Origin: Atrichornis clamosus
Lineage: Eukaryota; Chordata; Aves; Passeriformes; Menuridae
NCBI GenBank assembly: GCA_013400975.1
Contig: WBMZ01011886.1
Location: 181,457 to 245,456, forward strand
Length of the DNA stretch: 64,000 bases
Direction of reading: 5' to 3'
How positions within the stretch are numbered: the first letter of the stretch is position 1; each line of letters begins with the position of its first letter. Below are positions 40,301 to 52,501 of the stretch, one piece after another. A program made the translations under genes and the position numbers. The notes beneath the pieces were generated by a model, which did no database searches, was not told where the DNA came from, and saw nothing but the letters and a program-made list of their open reading frames with translations.

Positions 40301-43300
40301 TCTACAGCATTCTTTTAACCAGAAAGCAAGAATAAAAAGAAAATGGATTACTTGATTTTTATCATTTTTAAAATAATTCTGGTAAATCTGCATCTTTGTA
40401 ATCTTTCCTCTTCTGGGTCAGACACTGCTCCATTACCCTTACCCTGATTCTAACCTTATTTTTATATCCTTCTCCTGAGGAGTCTATGCTCCTCTGAGTA
40501 TAGAGACCTGCTGCTGTCTTTTGGGAAGGAGGTTTCTTTGGATGATGCTGGACAACTTTCATACTCTTCCAAAGAATTTGTTACACATCACCTCATTCAG
40601 GTCTCTCAACTCTTTAGATGACTGAATTGACGAAGTCCTCATAATTCCTTGACATAGAGAATAAATTATCATTTCTCAGCTTCCAGGCTAAAAAGATCTT
40701 TCTGACAAAATTCTAACTGCTGAGACCAGATTTGTGTTCAATAACCATGCCTATCAGCAAGCTCTCAAAATAATTAAGTGCTGTGGTGATAAAGAACAAA
40801 ACGTGTTCAGATGCACAATTAATATGAATTCAGTTGTAGTGTTGCTGTGTGCCTTCCTTTTAATTTGTTTTTAGCGCAACTGCCATCAGTAGTCTTGAGT
40901 TCCTGGTTGTCCAGTAAGCTTCTAAAAAGGCTGTTTCTGGCATTCTGCCCTGGCCACATTTGGCACACTGTAGAGCAGAGTTTACCAAACATCTGTTAGG
41001 TCAAGCTTTTTGTTGACCACAGAAGGTTAAATGGTCAGGACATAATGATTTCTCTGTGGAATGTGTCCAGACTTGTGAATTTTCACTATGCTTTTGCCTG
41101 TGATTGGAATGCTTGTAGCAGCATGTGTAACTGCTGCAGCATTTGGAGTTAAACCTTCCCTCTAAAATATTATCCAGCATACTTGAGCAAGTGTTTTTGT
41201 TTTGAAACTCACTGACATGTATACGCATTAGTTTTCTATGCAACAAAAGACATAGACTCGTGCTTCCTTCCTAACTTCCTAACTGTTCTTCCTTTGACAC
41301 CACAGCTTTGTGGTTGAACAGAGCACAAAAATAAGTGACTTCTGGCCCTACATCATCTTTTATTCTGCCTGTAGTGCTGTAAGTCAGGCATCTCCCAGCA
41401 CTGGAAAGTTGCAAGGAGCCTTGGCCTGTCTGCCTTACTCCTACTCAGCACTTCTAAGTAATTATAATTTTAGGAAAAGCTGTTACAAAGAACATACTGT
41501 GAATTATTCTGAAGGTCAGTCATTATTTCTGTGCTTCTTGAGAACAGTGCTTGTGCTTGTGCTGGGGACCAAGTGAATCACTTTGAAAGTCTGGTTCTTG
41601 TTCCTGCAAGGTTTAATTGCCCAAAGTTAAGCAAACCTCATTCATCACAACTCTTGCACTTCTCACACTCCTCAATTATACTTGATTTTACAGAACAGCA
41701 TATATATCTTTTCTTTTGGTTTACAATTGTGTTGTTGAGTCCTTTGCACCAGAAGGAAGAAAAGCTTTAGAAAGGGAAAAAGAGACATACTGCCAAATTA
41801 ACTTGGTAATCTCAATAAAAGAGTGGAGAACTGGGAGTTAGAGGAACAAATAAGTTCTTTCTCTGGAAGCTCTGATTTTTGTGTGCTTTGGTCCCTCATT
41901 GTTATGCACTCTGTGCAGCACAGGAAGAATATCTAAGTATTGCTCTTATAGTTTAACTTTGAAAATAATAGAAGTATTGAAAGTTGATTTTTATCTGAAG
42001 TTTGGAAAGGAAATTGCATCTCCAGGACATCAGACCACTCCCCTAGTTCATTACACAATAGCTATATAGTAAGAGTGTCAGCTCTGTTGCTCTGGCATGT
42101 ACCTAATCATTGTGCCGTTTTTTTCTGTGACAGTGGGAGAGATAGAGATCAGAAATCCTGTTCTGTTGCTTTTTTGTTAGATACATAAATTACCAACACA
42201 GTGTATACTGCAGTTTTCTTAGGCAGCTTTTGTGGGATTAAAGATAAGAATTTACCACTGACTTAAATGAGAAAGGCCTGTGCTGAACATCTAAAGATCT
42301 GACACTCAGCCCCTCCTGGTGATCCGAGAGGTAAGTGTATTTGATAATTGTATGTGACAGGGTTAGTCCAATTTCTTTTTTCCAAAGCAGAATTGATACT
42401 GTTAAAAAAATTTCCTTTAAAGCAGGTGGATATTATAAAAGCAACTCCCAAACAAAAAAGCCAACCTCTAGATTATATAGTGGTTTTGTGAGGAAAAAGA
42501 ATACAGATTTTCCACTCCTAGTAGTTTGACTAAGCTTTTGGTGTCACTTCAGAAGCTGGTGGGTCAACTGGGTACCTCACTCGAGTTAACTCACCAGAGG
42601 TTTAAAAAGACACCTGGAAACACTGCATTTTCTTCCTACAGTTCATTGCTCCATTCATAAGCAGAAAGCTACAGTTCAGCTGTCTCCTGAACTTGTAAAA
42701 CCACCTGCAAAGAACTTAGTGATGGGGGTTTTTTCAGGGTAGGGTGGTGTTTTTTCTTGTGTGTAAACTTCAATAAAAGACCTGAGGACAGAAAATAAAC
42801 CCTGAACTATGGCCCATGGGTGGGTTCTCACTGGACTGAAATGGGTCCTAAGCTGTTTGGAGGAGAAAGCTGCAGCCTTCCCCCACGTTTAAATATGATG
42901 GAAGGAGAGACGCTGTAACTCACACATTGAAGAGGGAGAAGAGTTGGTTACTATTTTTTGTCCATAGACTGGACATGAACAGGGCACGTTCACTGAGCAG
43001 TGAAGCATATTAACCTACCAATTGGGGATTTTGTCCTTGCTGTCTGTACGTTTGTGCTCCTGCTTTGTGGTGCCAAGATGACTTGCCAGTCTCTTTTCCT
43101 GGGCTCCCTGGTAGCACTGCCCTTTGCCTGGAGGGATTGGTTTATAAATGCAGACTTGTAGTGACCACTGTTGAAAGCGTCTTTATTATCCCTTGGGTTT
43201 GAATTTTACAGGTTTCATTCTACTCTGGTAATTCTCCTGTTGGCCTGTTTTTCTTACAGCTGTCTATGAGCGAGGTTGTTGTCATCAGGGAAGGCTGGGA

Positions 43301-43567
43301 GGTTTTGAGCTGACTTCCTTTCATTGTTTCCTTCAAACATCTGATGTTATCTGGTCTGCTGTCATGTTATTAAATATGTGTGCTGTCCTGGAGTCACTTA
43401 ACCTCTTCCCCTTCACTCGTCTGCTATGCCCTGCTTAGGTCCTGGCCTTTAGGGAATGTGAGCAGGGGAACTTTTTTGGTTCAGTGGGATTTAGCACAAG
43501 TAGATGCTCTGTGAATATATTGTGAAGTTGTAACTAAGCATTTACAGAAAGTAATAGCTTTAAGACT

Positions 43568-43612
43568 ATTTTCTTCTTTTCTTTTCTCCTTTTTTTTTTC
43601 TTTTTATCTTTA
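43568..43612 (+). repeat. Pyrimidine-rich tract in intron 1
   Basis: About 40 nearly uninterrupted C/T bases ending in 'tatctttaag'. It resembles a polypyrimidine tract plus AG acceptor, but no coding segment of CADPS2 follows, so it is listed as low-complexity sequence. Confidence 0.8.
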
Positions 43613-46600
43613 AGAAGGGAACAAAAAGAAATGGTCACACTGCTAAGCTCTAATTAGAGTAGCTTTAGAGAGACTTGATTTGCCTTTTGAGCTCTATGCT
43701 CTGTCAGGTAGGTTTTGATCAAATGCTTGCCTGCCAGCATTCAGTTGTTAGCATTCAGTCTAAGTTAGTCACCAGTGAATTATGGTCTGTGATATGGTCC
43801 AGGTCCCATTGCTCTAGTTCTTTTCTCTTTATTGATTTCCATTCTCATTTTCATTATTGCCCTGGTCTCTCACTGTGTGATTCCTAGTGCTTTTATTTTG
43901 TAGCTTTTCAGAATGAATTTCTGTGAGTCATTATTTGAAATAAAATGCTAGTAATGACATTATGCAACACTTTGAAATAAACATTTCTGAGATTGTTCCT
44001 TTTAAGTGGTAGACTTTAAGAAAAATCATACCACTCTGCAGTGATAAGGCAGTAGGAATTTAAAAAAAGAATTGCTGGTAAATGTTAACATTTTAATTTA
44101 AATACCTCATTCTTGAAGAGGTTTGCCAGCATCAAGTAGAGTGAGAAAAATTTCTTGGCCGTATTCTTTAAGCAGAAATCAAGAAATTAAATCATAATCG
44201 GTGCAGAATTAAAAATATGATATAATTATATGGTTTTACCAAATCTACACAGGTCTGAATAATGGCTGATGTTGTGTCCCTCTTCCCTGTGTGTTTCTGT
44301 CTTTAAGAGTGTGCAGCTGTTAAATACCCTCTCCACCTAGTTGTCCAGAGGGATGTGACATGGTATGGCTAGAGAGCCAGCCACTGTATTAAAACAGGTG
44401 AATTAGAGTATGGTGTGATATGAAAACTTGCTGATTGTTTACTGTCTCTAGTCAACTGTTGGGTCTATATTTCTGGGTTTGTTTCTAGACTGAGAGATTT
44501 CCACACTCCCCTTTGCTTCAGTGTTTTTCCTCTCCCTGGCAGTGGTACTTTTTAAAGGCTTACTGATGAAAGTGGGAAGCACTTTGGGTAAAAATTTATG
44601 TGTGCCTTATCTTTCTTTACAACAGCTCTCTTGAAAGTGAGCACAGGATGCAGCTGCAACTGAAGAAGTTTCATGTTATGCAGAAGTACAGCTTTCAACC
44701 TCACTTCTGTTTTTTAAATAATTGAGATAATGTAATCCAAATATTATAATTTTTGCAATTATTTTTCAGGAGGCTCAGTATTAGAAGAGGAGTCAATATA
44801 TGGCATAAGGATAGGCAGATGAGAGAGGGAATAATTTGTTCTGGGGTAGGTGATCTGTGTTTTCCCTTACTGATGGTGATGAGCAGCATTGCTTAAATGT
44901 TTTGACTTAGAAGAAAACTTTAGGAGGGTTAGCAAAGGAAAAGTCTCAGATTTTTTTTTTGGCAGAATTTTTCAGAACTAAACATACCTTTAGTTTGGGT
45001 ACTACAGTGTTTCCTAGTAATTGGTATTTTAAAAAAAAATTAATTTAATTGGTTTTACCTGTTTTGACAAGTGCCTCTAAAGGTCAGACATGAATAAAAA
45101 GAATACCTAAGACTGTTCATTCTTTTTGCTCTTCTGCTTTGAAGATATTAATTTAGTAAAATTAATAGGAATTACAAAACTGTTGGTGGTTGGGAGCCTA
45201 CTGTTTATGACTGTAAAGATAAAATTCATTGTTAGAGAAGGGACAAGCATCTGAAAAACTGGGTTGATTTATACACTGCTATCAAACATTGTTTGTCTGA
45301 GGCAAATCTGTTGTTATTTGATTCTAAAATGCCTGTTGAGCTACTACAGAGCTTAGCAAATACTAACTGGTCTGTGACTTAGGAGCACCTGGAGGTTATG
45401 AAAGGACTTTAGTGTTTTTTGAGTGAAGTCATACCAGTGTGACTGGGTACTGCTGCACTGAAGATTAAGTGTGTGGCAATAGCAGCCCATAGCCAGATTC
45501 TAAAATACCTTCCTTTTTTTTTGATATTTCTTTCAGCCTCCTGTTCAGAAAGGGACAGGCTGCAAATTTATCCTCATAAAATGTGTTTGTGAATAGAGGA
45601 ATTTTGGATTTTTGCTAAATGTGGTTGCCTTGAAAGAACAGTAATGTACTATGCTTGTTTATACAAAATTTCTGGGTGGAGGAGAAAATACTTGGCTTTA
45701 AACCAGATAGCTGATGGAGAGTGTGAATTTATTATTGAACATGTGACTCTGGGACTTCACTGTCTATAAGCAATGTAGTCATGAATCTTTCTTTCATTTA
45801 TTTTAGATTACTTTGTAGCAGTTGTTTGTAGGACCAAGAAGATGTGGATATATATGCCTGAAAGTGCTTGTTGTTAGAAGTTAGAAATTTAGGCTGAATT
45901 TGCATTATTTAGATGGCTTTGAAATTTAGCAGAAATGGAGATCAAGTACTGGGAGCAAATTTCCATGTCAGAAAATGAGGTGGTGTTTACAAAAGGCTCA
46001 CAGAATATTGATTTATTTTCCTTATTTTTCTCTTATTTGATACTGTTTATGAATAAATAATTCATTATATACTCTTATGTAAAAGGACTGATTTTTGGCT
46101 TACACAGAATATTATTTTCTAAAGTAAGAAATGTATTGGTTGTTAAGTGTTAGCCCCCTTTAAGTGTGGATTTTCTACAAATTCTAGATTATTTTGGATG
46201 TGAGCATGGTAGTGTGTTGTCATGGTGCCAGACACATATGGTATTTTTTTGTAATAAAATGTTCCACTTCCGGAGTATTTTGTAACCTGTGATGCTGTAT
46301 CAGCATGGAAACAGAGATGTAAAGTTTTGTGTCAGCCTTTTTAGTGACAGTACAATTTTTATGTCTCTGCACATGATGAATGCATCTGTGTTCCTTACAG
46401 TATCGTGCACTGCACCCACTCTTCACATATTTTACAAATAAAAGAATGGAAAATTTTCAGGGAATATACTAATTATTGTAAACTGCAAAGTTATCCATAT
46501 AGTAGGATTATTTTCCTCGCTTTATACACAGAGAGGCTTTATTCTCAAGTGCTGTAATGTCGAAGTGGCAGTATTGTCATGGATGTAATCAGTGATTCAG

Positions 46601-46885
46601 AAATGAGTTAGCTAGTTTTAAGTTTTGTGTTTAAGTGAAGAGATCAGTTTGCACATGCGAGAAAAGCTTGGGAAGGGGACAGGTTCAGTAACATGTGAAT
46701 TTGGACACACTTGTCTGGACTTCCATTTAGCTAGTGGTAATCTGGTCAGCACAGACTAGTGTGCATCAGTTCTTTCATTAGGTCACCCACTCACTTGGGA
46801 CATTTATAAGGCACCTGCTGTAGAGTGAGGTGACTTGCTCGCTTGCCTACATTGACTGCATGGGTAAGATCTCCACTGAGCACGT

Positions 46886-47000
46886 GGAGGAATCTGAACA
46901 TCTCCAACAGTGAAGACTCTGACCGTTCTGAACATCTGTTCAGGGGTTTGACCACTCTTATGAGGGAAAAAAAATTCTGTAGGTCTAGAGAAGAATTTCC
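46886..47000 (-). mobile_element. Possible old CR1 fragment, antisense
   Basis: The order 'gaggaatctgaacatctcca', 'agtgaagactctgaccgttc', 'tgttcaggggtttgaccact', 'cttatgagggaaaaaaaatt' resembles antisense CR1 3' ORF sequence (the segment encoding 'phe-thr-glu...val-val...leu-glu'). The match is weak and no octamer tail is present. It could be chance or a different CR1 lineage. Confidence 0.4.
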
Positions 47001-47554
47001 CATGAGTTGAGTTCTCCAGCTGTGGGCAATGTAGCTGGGACACAGCTGCCTGGGTCTCTGCCTAGTGGGAAGTGCTGACCTGGGGTGTCGCTCAAAGGGT
47101 GGTAAGGAATATCCGTGTGACTCTGTCATAAGGAAGCATATTCTGCATCCTAAAGTGTTGCCAAACTGCTTACCAATATAGACTGTATCTAGAGTTGAGT
47201 GTGGGTGTTGCATTCACTTTTCTGGTGTGCTGCATTTTTACCACACCGTGTTTTTCATGGAGTCACTTCCTTCAAACCAGAATTCATCACATCCCAAATG
47301 AGTAGGACTCACACTACATTATTTTGCTTGCTGGTAGATGGGGAAGAGGGGGAGAAGCCATAAGAAACCTCTGCTTTCTCTTATAAAAACAACATCACTT
47401 TCTGAAATCATGTCCTCCTATTCACTGGAACAAGCAACAGGATGAAGCTACCCCATTTAATTTTGGCAAGATGATGGGAATTAAAAGTTTCTGATCAAAT
47501 GGGAGTTCAAGAACTTTTCTGTGAAGACGAATCTCTCTCTATCAATATGAAGCA

Positions 47555-47781
47555 GGTTGGATATTAGAAAAAGGTGCTTCACCCAGAGGATGCTTGGGCA
47601 CTGGAACAGGCTCCCCAGGGAGGTGGTCACAGCACCAGCCTGACAGAGTTAAGGTAACATTGGATAACGCTGTCAGGTACAAGATGTGATTCTTGGGGTG
47701 CCCTGTGCCGGGCCAGCAGTTGGACTTTGATGATGCTTGTGAGTCTCTTCCAACTCAGACTACGCTGTGATTCTGTGAATC
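47555..47781 (+). mobile_element. CR1 LINE 3'-end fragment
   Basis: CR1 3' end on the + strand: 'ggttggatattagaaaaagg', 'tcacccagaggatgcttggg', 'actggaacaggctccccagg', 'gattcttggggtgccctgtg', 'ggccagcagttggactttga' and the tail 'ctgtgattctgtgaatc'. The wording is close to the copy at 18251-18487, which suggests the same subfamily, although the two lie 29 kb apart. Confidence 0.92.
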
Positions 47782-50700
47782 TTTGTTTCCACGCATGCTT
47801 CAGTGTAGCTGTAGTACAGTGCTGTAGACAAACGCTTCTCACCTGGTGGGATGGGATTCTCCAGGGTCCTGAAATACAATTAGGCCTTAAGTTTGAAGCC
47901 ATACTTTGCTATCTGAAGTCAAGACAATTTTATCCCAGTACTATTGACTAATAAAGATGAATGTTCTACTAATTGGACGTTCACCATTTTCTATCATAGA
48001 TATAATAAAATTTTTAGAATTAGAAAGTACATTTATTTAAGAAATATGATTACTTCTTTTTGTATCTTGCCTTGTGTTTAATGTTTATAATTATCTGTTC
48101 CAATTATTTTTTCCCTGTGCCTCGTATACACCTCTTGCAGCTTGCTGTCATATTTGAAGAAAAGAGCAGTTTTGTTTTTAATGTGATATCAAATTATATT
48201 AAACCTTATTTAGTGAAATACCTTTACATTTTTCTTTTAAACAATTGTTTGACAGTTATTTTCCCCTGAAAAAGGGCCTTATTTTATTTATAGCAACTAG
48301 CTTGTTGGCTTTGCGGTTTTTTTGATGTGTCGTCTTTTTTTTTTTGATTTTTCTTTTTTTTAGCTGTTTGGTTGTTCAGTGTTGGTTGCCTGCCTGTTCA
48401 TATTTTTACGTTCAGAAATGCTGCTTTGAAGGACGAAGCAATCTCTCATGATGAGTTTCCTTTTCTTCCCTTCTGCTGGATTGAGTGGTCCTAGAAAAGA
48501 TGCTTTCCCCTATAATTTTCTGACTGTAGAGAAGTGGTTACTGCAGCACTGCTGCTTTAGCTTTGTCATTAAGTATTGGTCTCTTCAGTTCTTTATGAAG
48601 TTAGATTTTAGAAGATGATAGCATTTGTTCTACCTATGGTAATTTGAAAAACAGAATATTATTCTTTATATGATTTGTTTGCTTTCTCCTTTCCCAAGAG
48701 TATTAATCTTATTTTCAGTCATTCTCTGGAGAGAAAGACCTTTCAAGTTAGCTTGCTGCCTCTGAAACCTTTCATAGCAACTTCATGCTTCACAGCATGC
48801 TATCATATGTTTATCTTCAAAATAAGAACAGTAGTTCTACCTCCTTTTTGCAGTTTTTGAAAGCAAACTTTCTTGGCATATGGGCTTTTAAAATTTAAAC
48901 TTTCAAGTTTCAAGTTTTATTTCAAAGGGAGACAGTGCCTTTATGAGACTGCTTCGCTTCTTTGCAAGCTTTGACTTCTTTTATATCAGAGACAATGCCT
49001 TGGGGAATCTGTGTTCCATTCGAAGAAGCAGACATGCAGATTACAGTGAATTCTAATATCAGGAAGGACCATGATGCAGGATTTCTGTATGTCAGTAACA
49101 TTAGAGCAGAATTGTCATTAAAAATGTATTCATTTTTGGGTAGTTTTTGCTTTGTTTTGTTTGCAGCTGGCTAGCTTGTAAAGCCAGGTTGGATTACCAA
49201 GGATTTTCAAAATGTTGAGAGAGGCACATTTGTTAGAGTGAATTATTTAATGAATGTTGCTGAAGGTACAAAAGAAATAACTAAGCAACATGAAAACTAA
49301 AATACAAAGTTAAGTAATGTGCTGTCTTTAGAGAACAGGAGCATAATCTGCAATACCAAAAAAATAATGAAATATACCTTCAATATTCTTCATACTTCTG
49401 CTAGCTCCTTCAATGACCAATTGTATTCTGTTATCTTTGTATTGCCATGGAGCTCACAATCTCTCCTTTCTCTGGGAACTCTGTTCAGTTGTATCACCCA
49501 TGGGACACTGTAATAGGTATGCACCCTTCTGGTGCTGAAATTTCTGGTCCAAAAGGCTCTGCAAAGTTTTTGTATTGAGTTCTTGACTGATTTCTTCCTC
49601 TGTTGATAGAAGACTATCTACCGTTGTAGAATCTAAATATAGCTGAGATCATGGAACTGTTGTCATTTAAATTACACAGCTTTTTTCTTTTTCTTTCTAA
49701 TGCTTTTCTTTAAAGAAAAGAACAGAAAAGTCAGAACTTCAATGCCTGCATTTGTGAAGTCTTAAGCCATATGCATAGGTCATCATATGGCTTTTTATTT
49801 AAAAACCAGAACAAACTCCCAACATTATTCACAGATCTTTGTGGCCAAAAACTAGTTTTGTTTAGTATTTTATTCTAAATTGTCTTGACTATGAGGAAAA
49901 GCAATTTAGGCTCTAGGTTAAATAGCTCTTCCTGCTTGGTTTATTTGGAGCCTTTTGTTGGTTTCTGTTTAGCTGGAATATGAACTTCAGCACAGGGATG
50001 CAGTTACTAAGAGAAGATTCTTACAAAGTGGAAACAAGAATGCCGTGGGCATAATGTAGCATTTGTATTGATTTCTCTTTTTGTTTACTGCAAATCTGTG
50101 TTCAAGTGTAATGTCCTTCTAAGACCCGACACTTGAGAATTCGTAAGAGCTCTCCCATCCTTGTAGCTGCTTGTTTATCAAGGGTTGAGATGCTTTCGAT
50201 GAGCTGCCTAGTAGTCTGCTCTGCAAACTCTTTGCAATCAAAGAGTTTACTGTGATAGGGAGTGAAAAAGAATAAACTGTTTCCAAAGGATAAACAAAAG
50301 TATTGTGGAGATGTAGTTTTGAAATAATTACTTCTCGTAACACAGTGGTCTAAAGCACTTCAGGTGGTGTAGAAGCGGAATAACTAAATTAACATTTCTT
50401 GAAGTCCAGGCTCCCATCAGACCTGAACGCCAGTGAAAAAGCAGATGAGAAGCTTTATGAAGGGTTGGAGCTAAGAAGAGGACATTGCTGGCAAACGTGG
50501 CTGGAGTCCTCCATGCAGTGCCATGCCAGGAGCACCGCATGACTTGTGCCGCAGCCGCCTGGCAGCAGAAGGCAGCAGTGGGGGAAGCATCAGCCAGGCT
50601 GCCGTGCTGTGAGGCCTCTCCACCATGTGCTGGGCCCCTTTCTCTGCCCCTTGGACTGCCTGATGGGCAGCCCTCTGCCATCCTGCCTGGTTGCTCCACA

Positions 50701-51239
50701 TCAGAGGGGATTTAATACTAATAAGAGCACTGTGCAATATAGCCTAACTGCCTGCATGGCAGGGAAGGAGGAATTTGCTGCCAGTGAGCACAGGTAGGGA
50801 TTTGACTTTGGTTTAGCCATGATGGACAACCTTGCTGCCTTTCCTGCGTATGTTGAAGGATATGCCATAAGACAGGCATCACACAAGACAGCAGCCCTAC
50901 TTATGTCACCAAATTGACTTGTGGGGGATTTTCAACCCAGTTCTTGATTCAATTTCCCAACTAATTTTGCTTTCCTGACAAGAAGCATCCTGTAATGGAG
51001 CTCTCCTGCCATTCTTGTTTCCTTGCACTGGCCTTTTTCCATTTCCCTGTGCTACCTCGAGGTGCTGTTGCAGCCTTACTGTGCAACCTGACCCATCTCT
51101 AGTTTCCTGTTTTTCCCTGTTTTCATCCTCCAACCATTCACCATTCTCTCACTCTCTTTCCTTTCTTCATTCAAGTCACCTTCTATTTTGCCATCATTGT
51201 ATACCAGTGTCCAGTACCTAAAGGGCACTTACAAGAAAG
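47782..51239. other. Intron 1 interior, no exon seen
   Basis: AT-rich sequence with a GC-rich pocket at about 50460-50730, where overlapping frames occur on both strands. The pocket has few CpGs and no recognised repeat or domain. Confidence 0.6.
48332..48362 (+). repeat. T-rich low-complexity tract
   Basis: Two runs of T separated by GATTTTTC. Simple low-complexity sequence within intron 1. Confidence 0.85.
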
Positions 51240-51970
51240 TGGGAGAGGGACTTTTCACAAGGGCATGTGTTATGAATGGAGTGAGAGCTTTTAGACGAGG
51301 CTGCCTTCCTAGGATTCCTGACAGTAGCTCTGTTGAGGTGACCCGCACCCCAAAATCGCTCCTGCTCGCAAGTTCTTAAGAATGGCCAATTAGGTCTACA
51401 CAAAATGAGTTATTTGTTGAACAGACACAAGATTAACAGACAAAAGACTTGGAACAGACTACCTACTACACAGGGTAAACAAGTAACTACTAGTAGGTTA
51501 CATAAAACAGTGTACCATATAAAGGCATCTATGTTGCAGCTAGCTAAGAAATAGTGTATCTTAGGATTTCAATGTATCCTACCCACGAGTTGATTTTGAT
51601 GTACATGAGAACCCTTTCTCTCAATGCTGAGCGAGAAGAATTACCGCGAAAGACCAGTGTGCCAGTCTTCTGGGGAGAAGGCTCTACACATTTCCAGGGG
51701 TGTGCAGAAGACTTCTGCTGTGTGAGTTTAGTGAATCTGGTATAGTCTTTAAAGGCCAGGGACTGTCAGTCACAAATTCCAGCTTATCCCTTCAATCTTG
51801 CTTTCAAGGTCAGCTGAGGGTGGTACCTCCCTGGCGCCGTAACTCATCAGGAGCCAGGTGGTCCTGAGTGAGCTATCTTCACCAATTTGCAGGTGCTTGT
51901 GAGGGAGGATACCTTGGACAATCATGCCAGCTAACAACAACAGATAAGCTTTATGTGGTGGGAGGTTGTC
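51240..51970. mobile_element. Possible LTR-derived segment next to CR1 and ERVL LTR
   Basis: This stretch between unique intron and the CR1 at 51985 has mixed, higher-GC composition (for example 'gaggtgacccgcaccccaaa', 'tccctggcgccgtaactcat'). It also has an A-rich part, 'gttgaacagacacaagatta', that is typical in style of avian LTR U3/U5 regions. No open frame with a known domain is present. I report it as possibly repeat-derived on context alone. Confidence 0.25.
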
Positions 51971-51984
51971 CCTCTACTGCATGT

Positions 51985-52253
51985 AGTGATTATACAAGGG
52001 GGAGTGACCTTAATCTAAAGGAGGGTAGATTTGCACTAGATATTAGGAAGAAATTCACTGTGAGGGTGATGAGGCACTGGAACAGGTTGCCCAGAAAAGT
52101 TTTGGACTCTCCGTTCCTGGAGGTGTTCAAGGCCAGTTCGGATGGGGCTTCGAGTAACCTGGTTGAGTGGAAAGGTCGCTGCCCGTGGCAGGAGGATTGG
52201 AACTAGATGATCTTTAAGGTCACTTCCATCCCAAACTATTCAATGATTCTAGG
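51985..52253 (+). mobile_element. CR1 LINE 3'-end fragment
   Basis: CR1 3' end on the + strand: 'agtgaccttaatctaaagga', 'gatattaggaagaaattcac', 'aggcactggaacaggttgcc', 'tcctggaggtgttcaaggcc', 'ggaactagatgatctttaag' and the tail 'caatgattctaggat'. The wording before the tail ('ccgtggcaggaggattggaa') differs from the other copies in the window, so this is a different CR1 subfamily. It lies just upstream of the LTR at 52502. Confidence 0.92.
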
Positions 52254-52501
52254 ATACCCAAAGTTGAGGAGAGTGGTCTCACTGATTCGGGGGGAAACAT
52301 ACACACATGATGACACTGGCAAAGGCAGCCTGGCTGTTTGTAGTTTTCTGTGGTAACTTCTGTTTGCTGTGTAGCTGTGTCAGAGGGCAGGCCAACACCT
52401 TGTGGTTTTGGCTGCAGAGTGGGTTTTAGCTTCTGGAGGTTTTTCAGGGTACACAACTGCAGAACACTTGATTGAGTAGACAGAAATTAGAATTTTATAG
52501 C

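Larger units (their letters stand above)
27721..46885. other. Intron 1 interior, no exon seen
   Basis: A 19-kb AT-rich stretch with no CR1 copy that I can recognise. It holds the doubtful LTR-like segment at 30846, the motif cluster at 36.0-36.95 kb, the 46-bp duplication at 37289 and pyrimidine tracts. No open frame matches CADPS2 exon 2 or a nested gene. Confidence 0.65.

Noticed and set aside
43568..43640. Possible splice acceptor (long pyrimidine tract ending in TTTAAG)
   Set aside because: The sequence after it does not encode the expected CADPS2 exon 2, and no donor or open frame gives a convincing exon.
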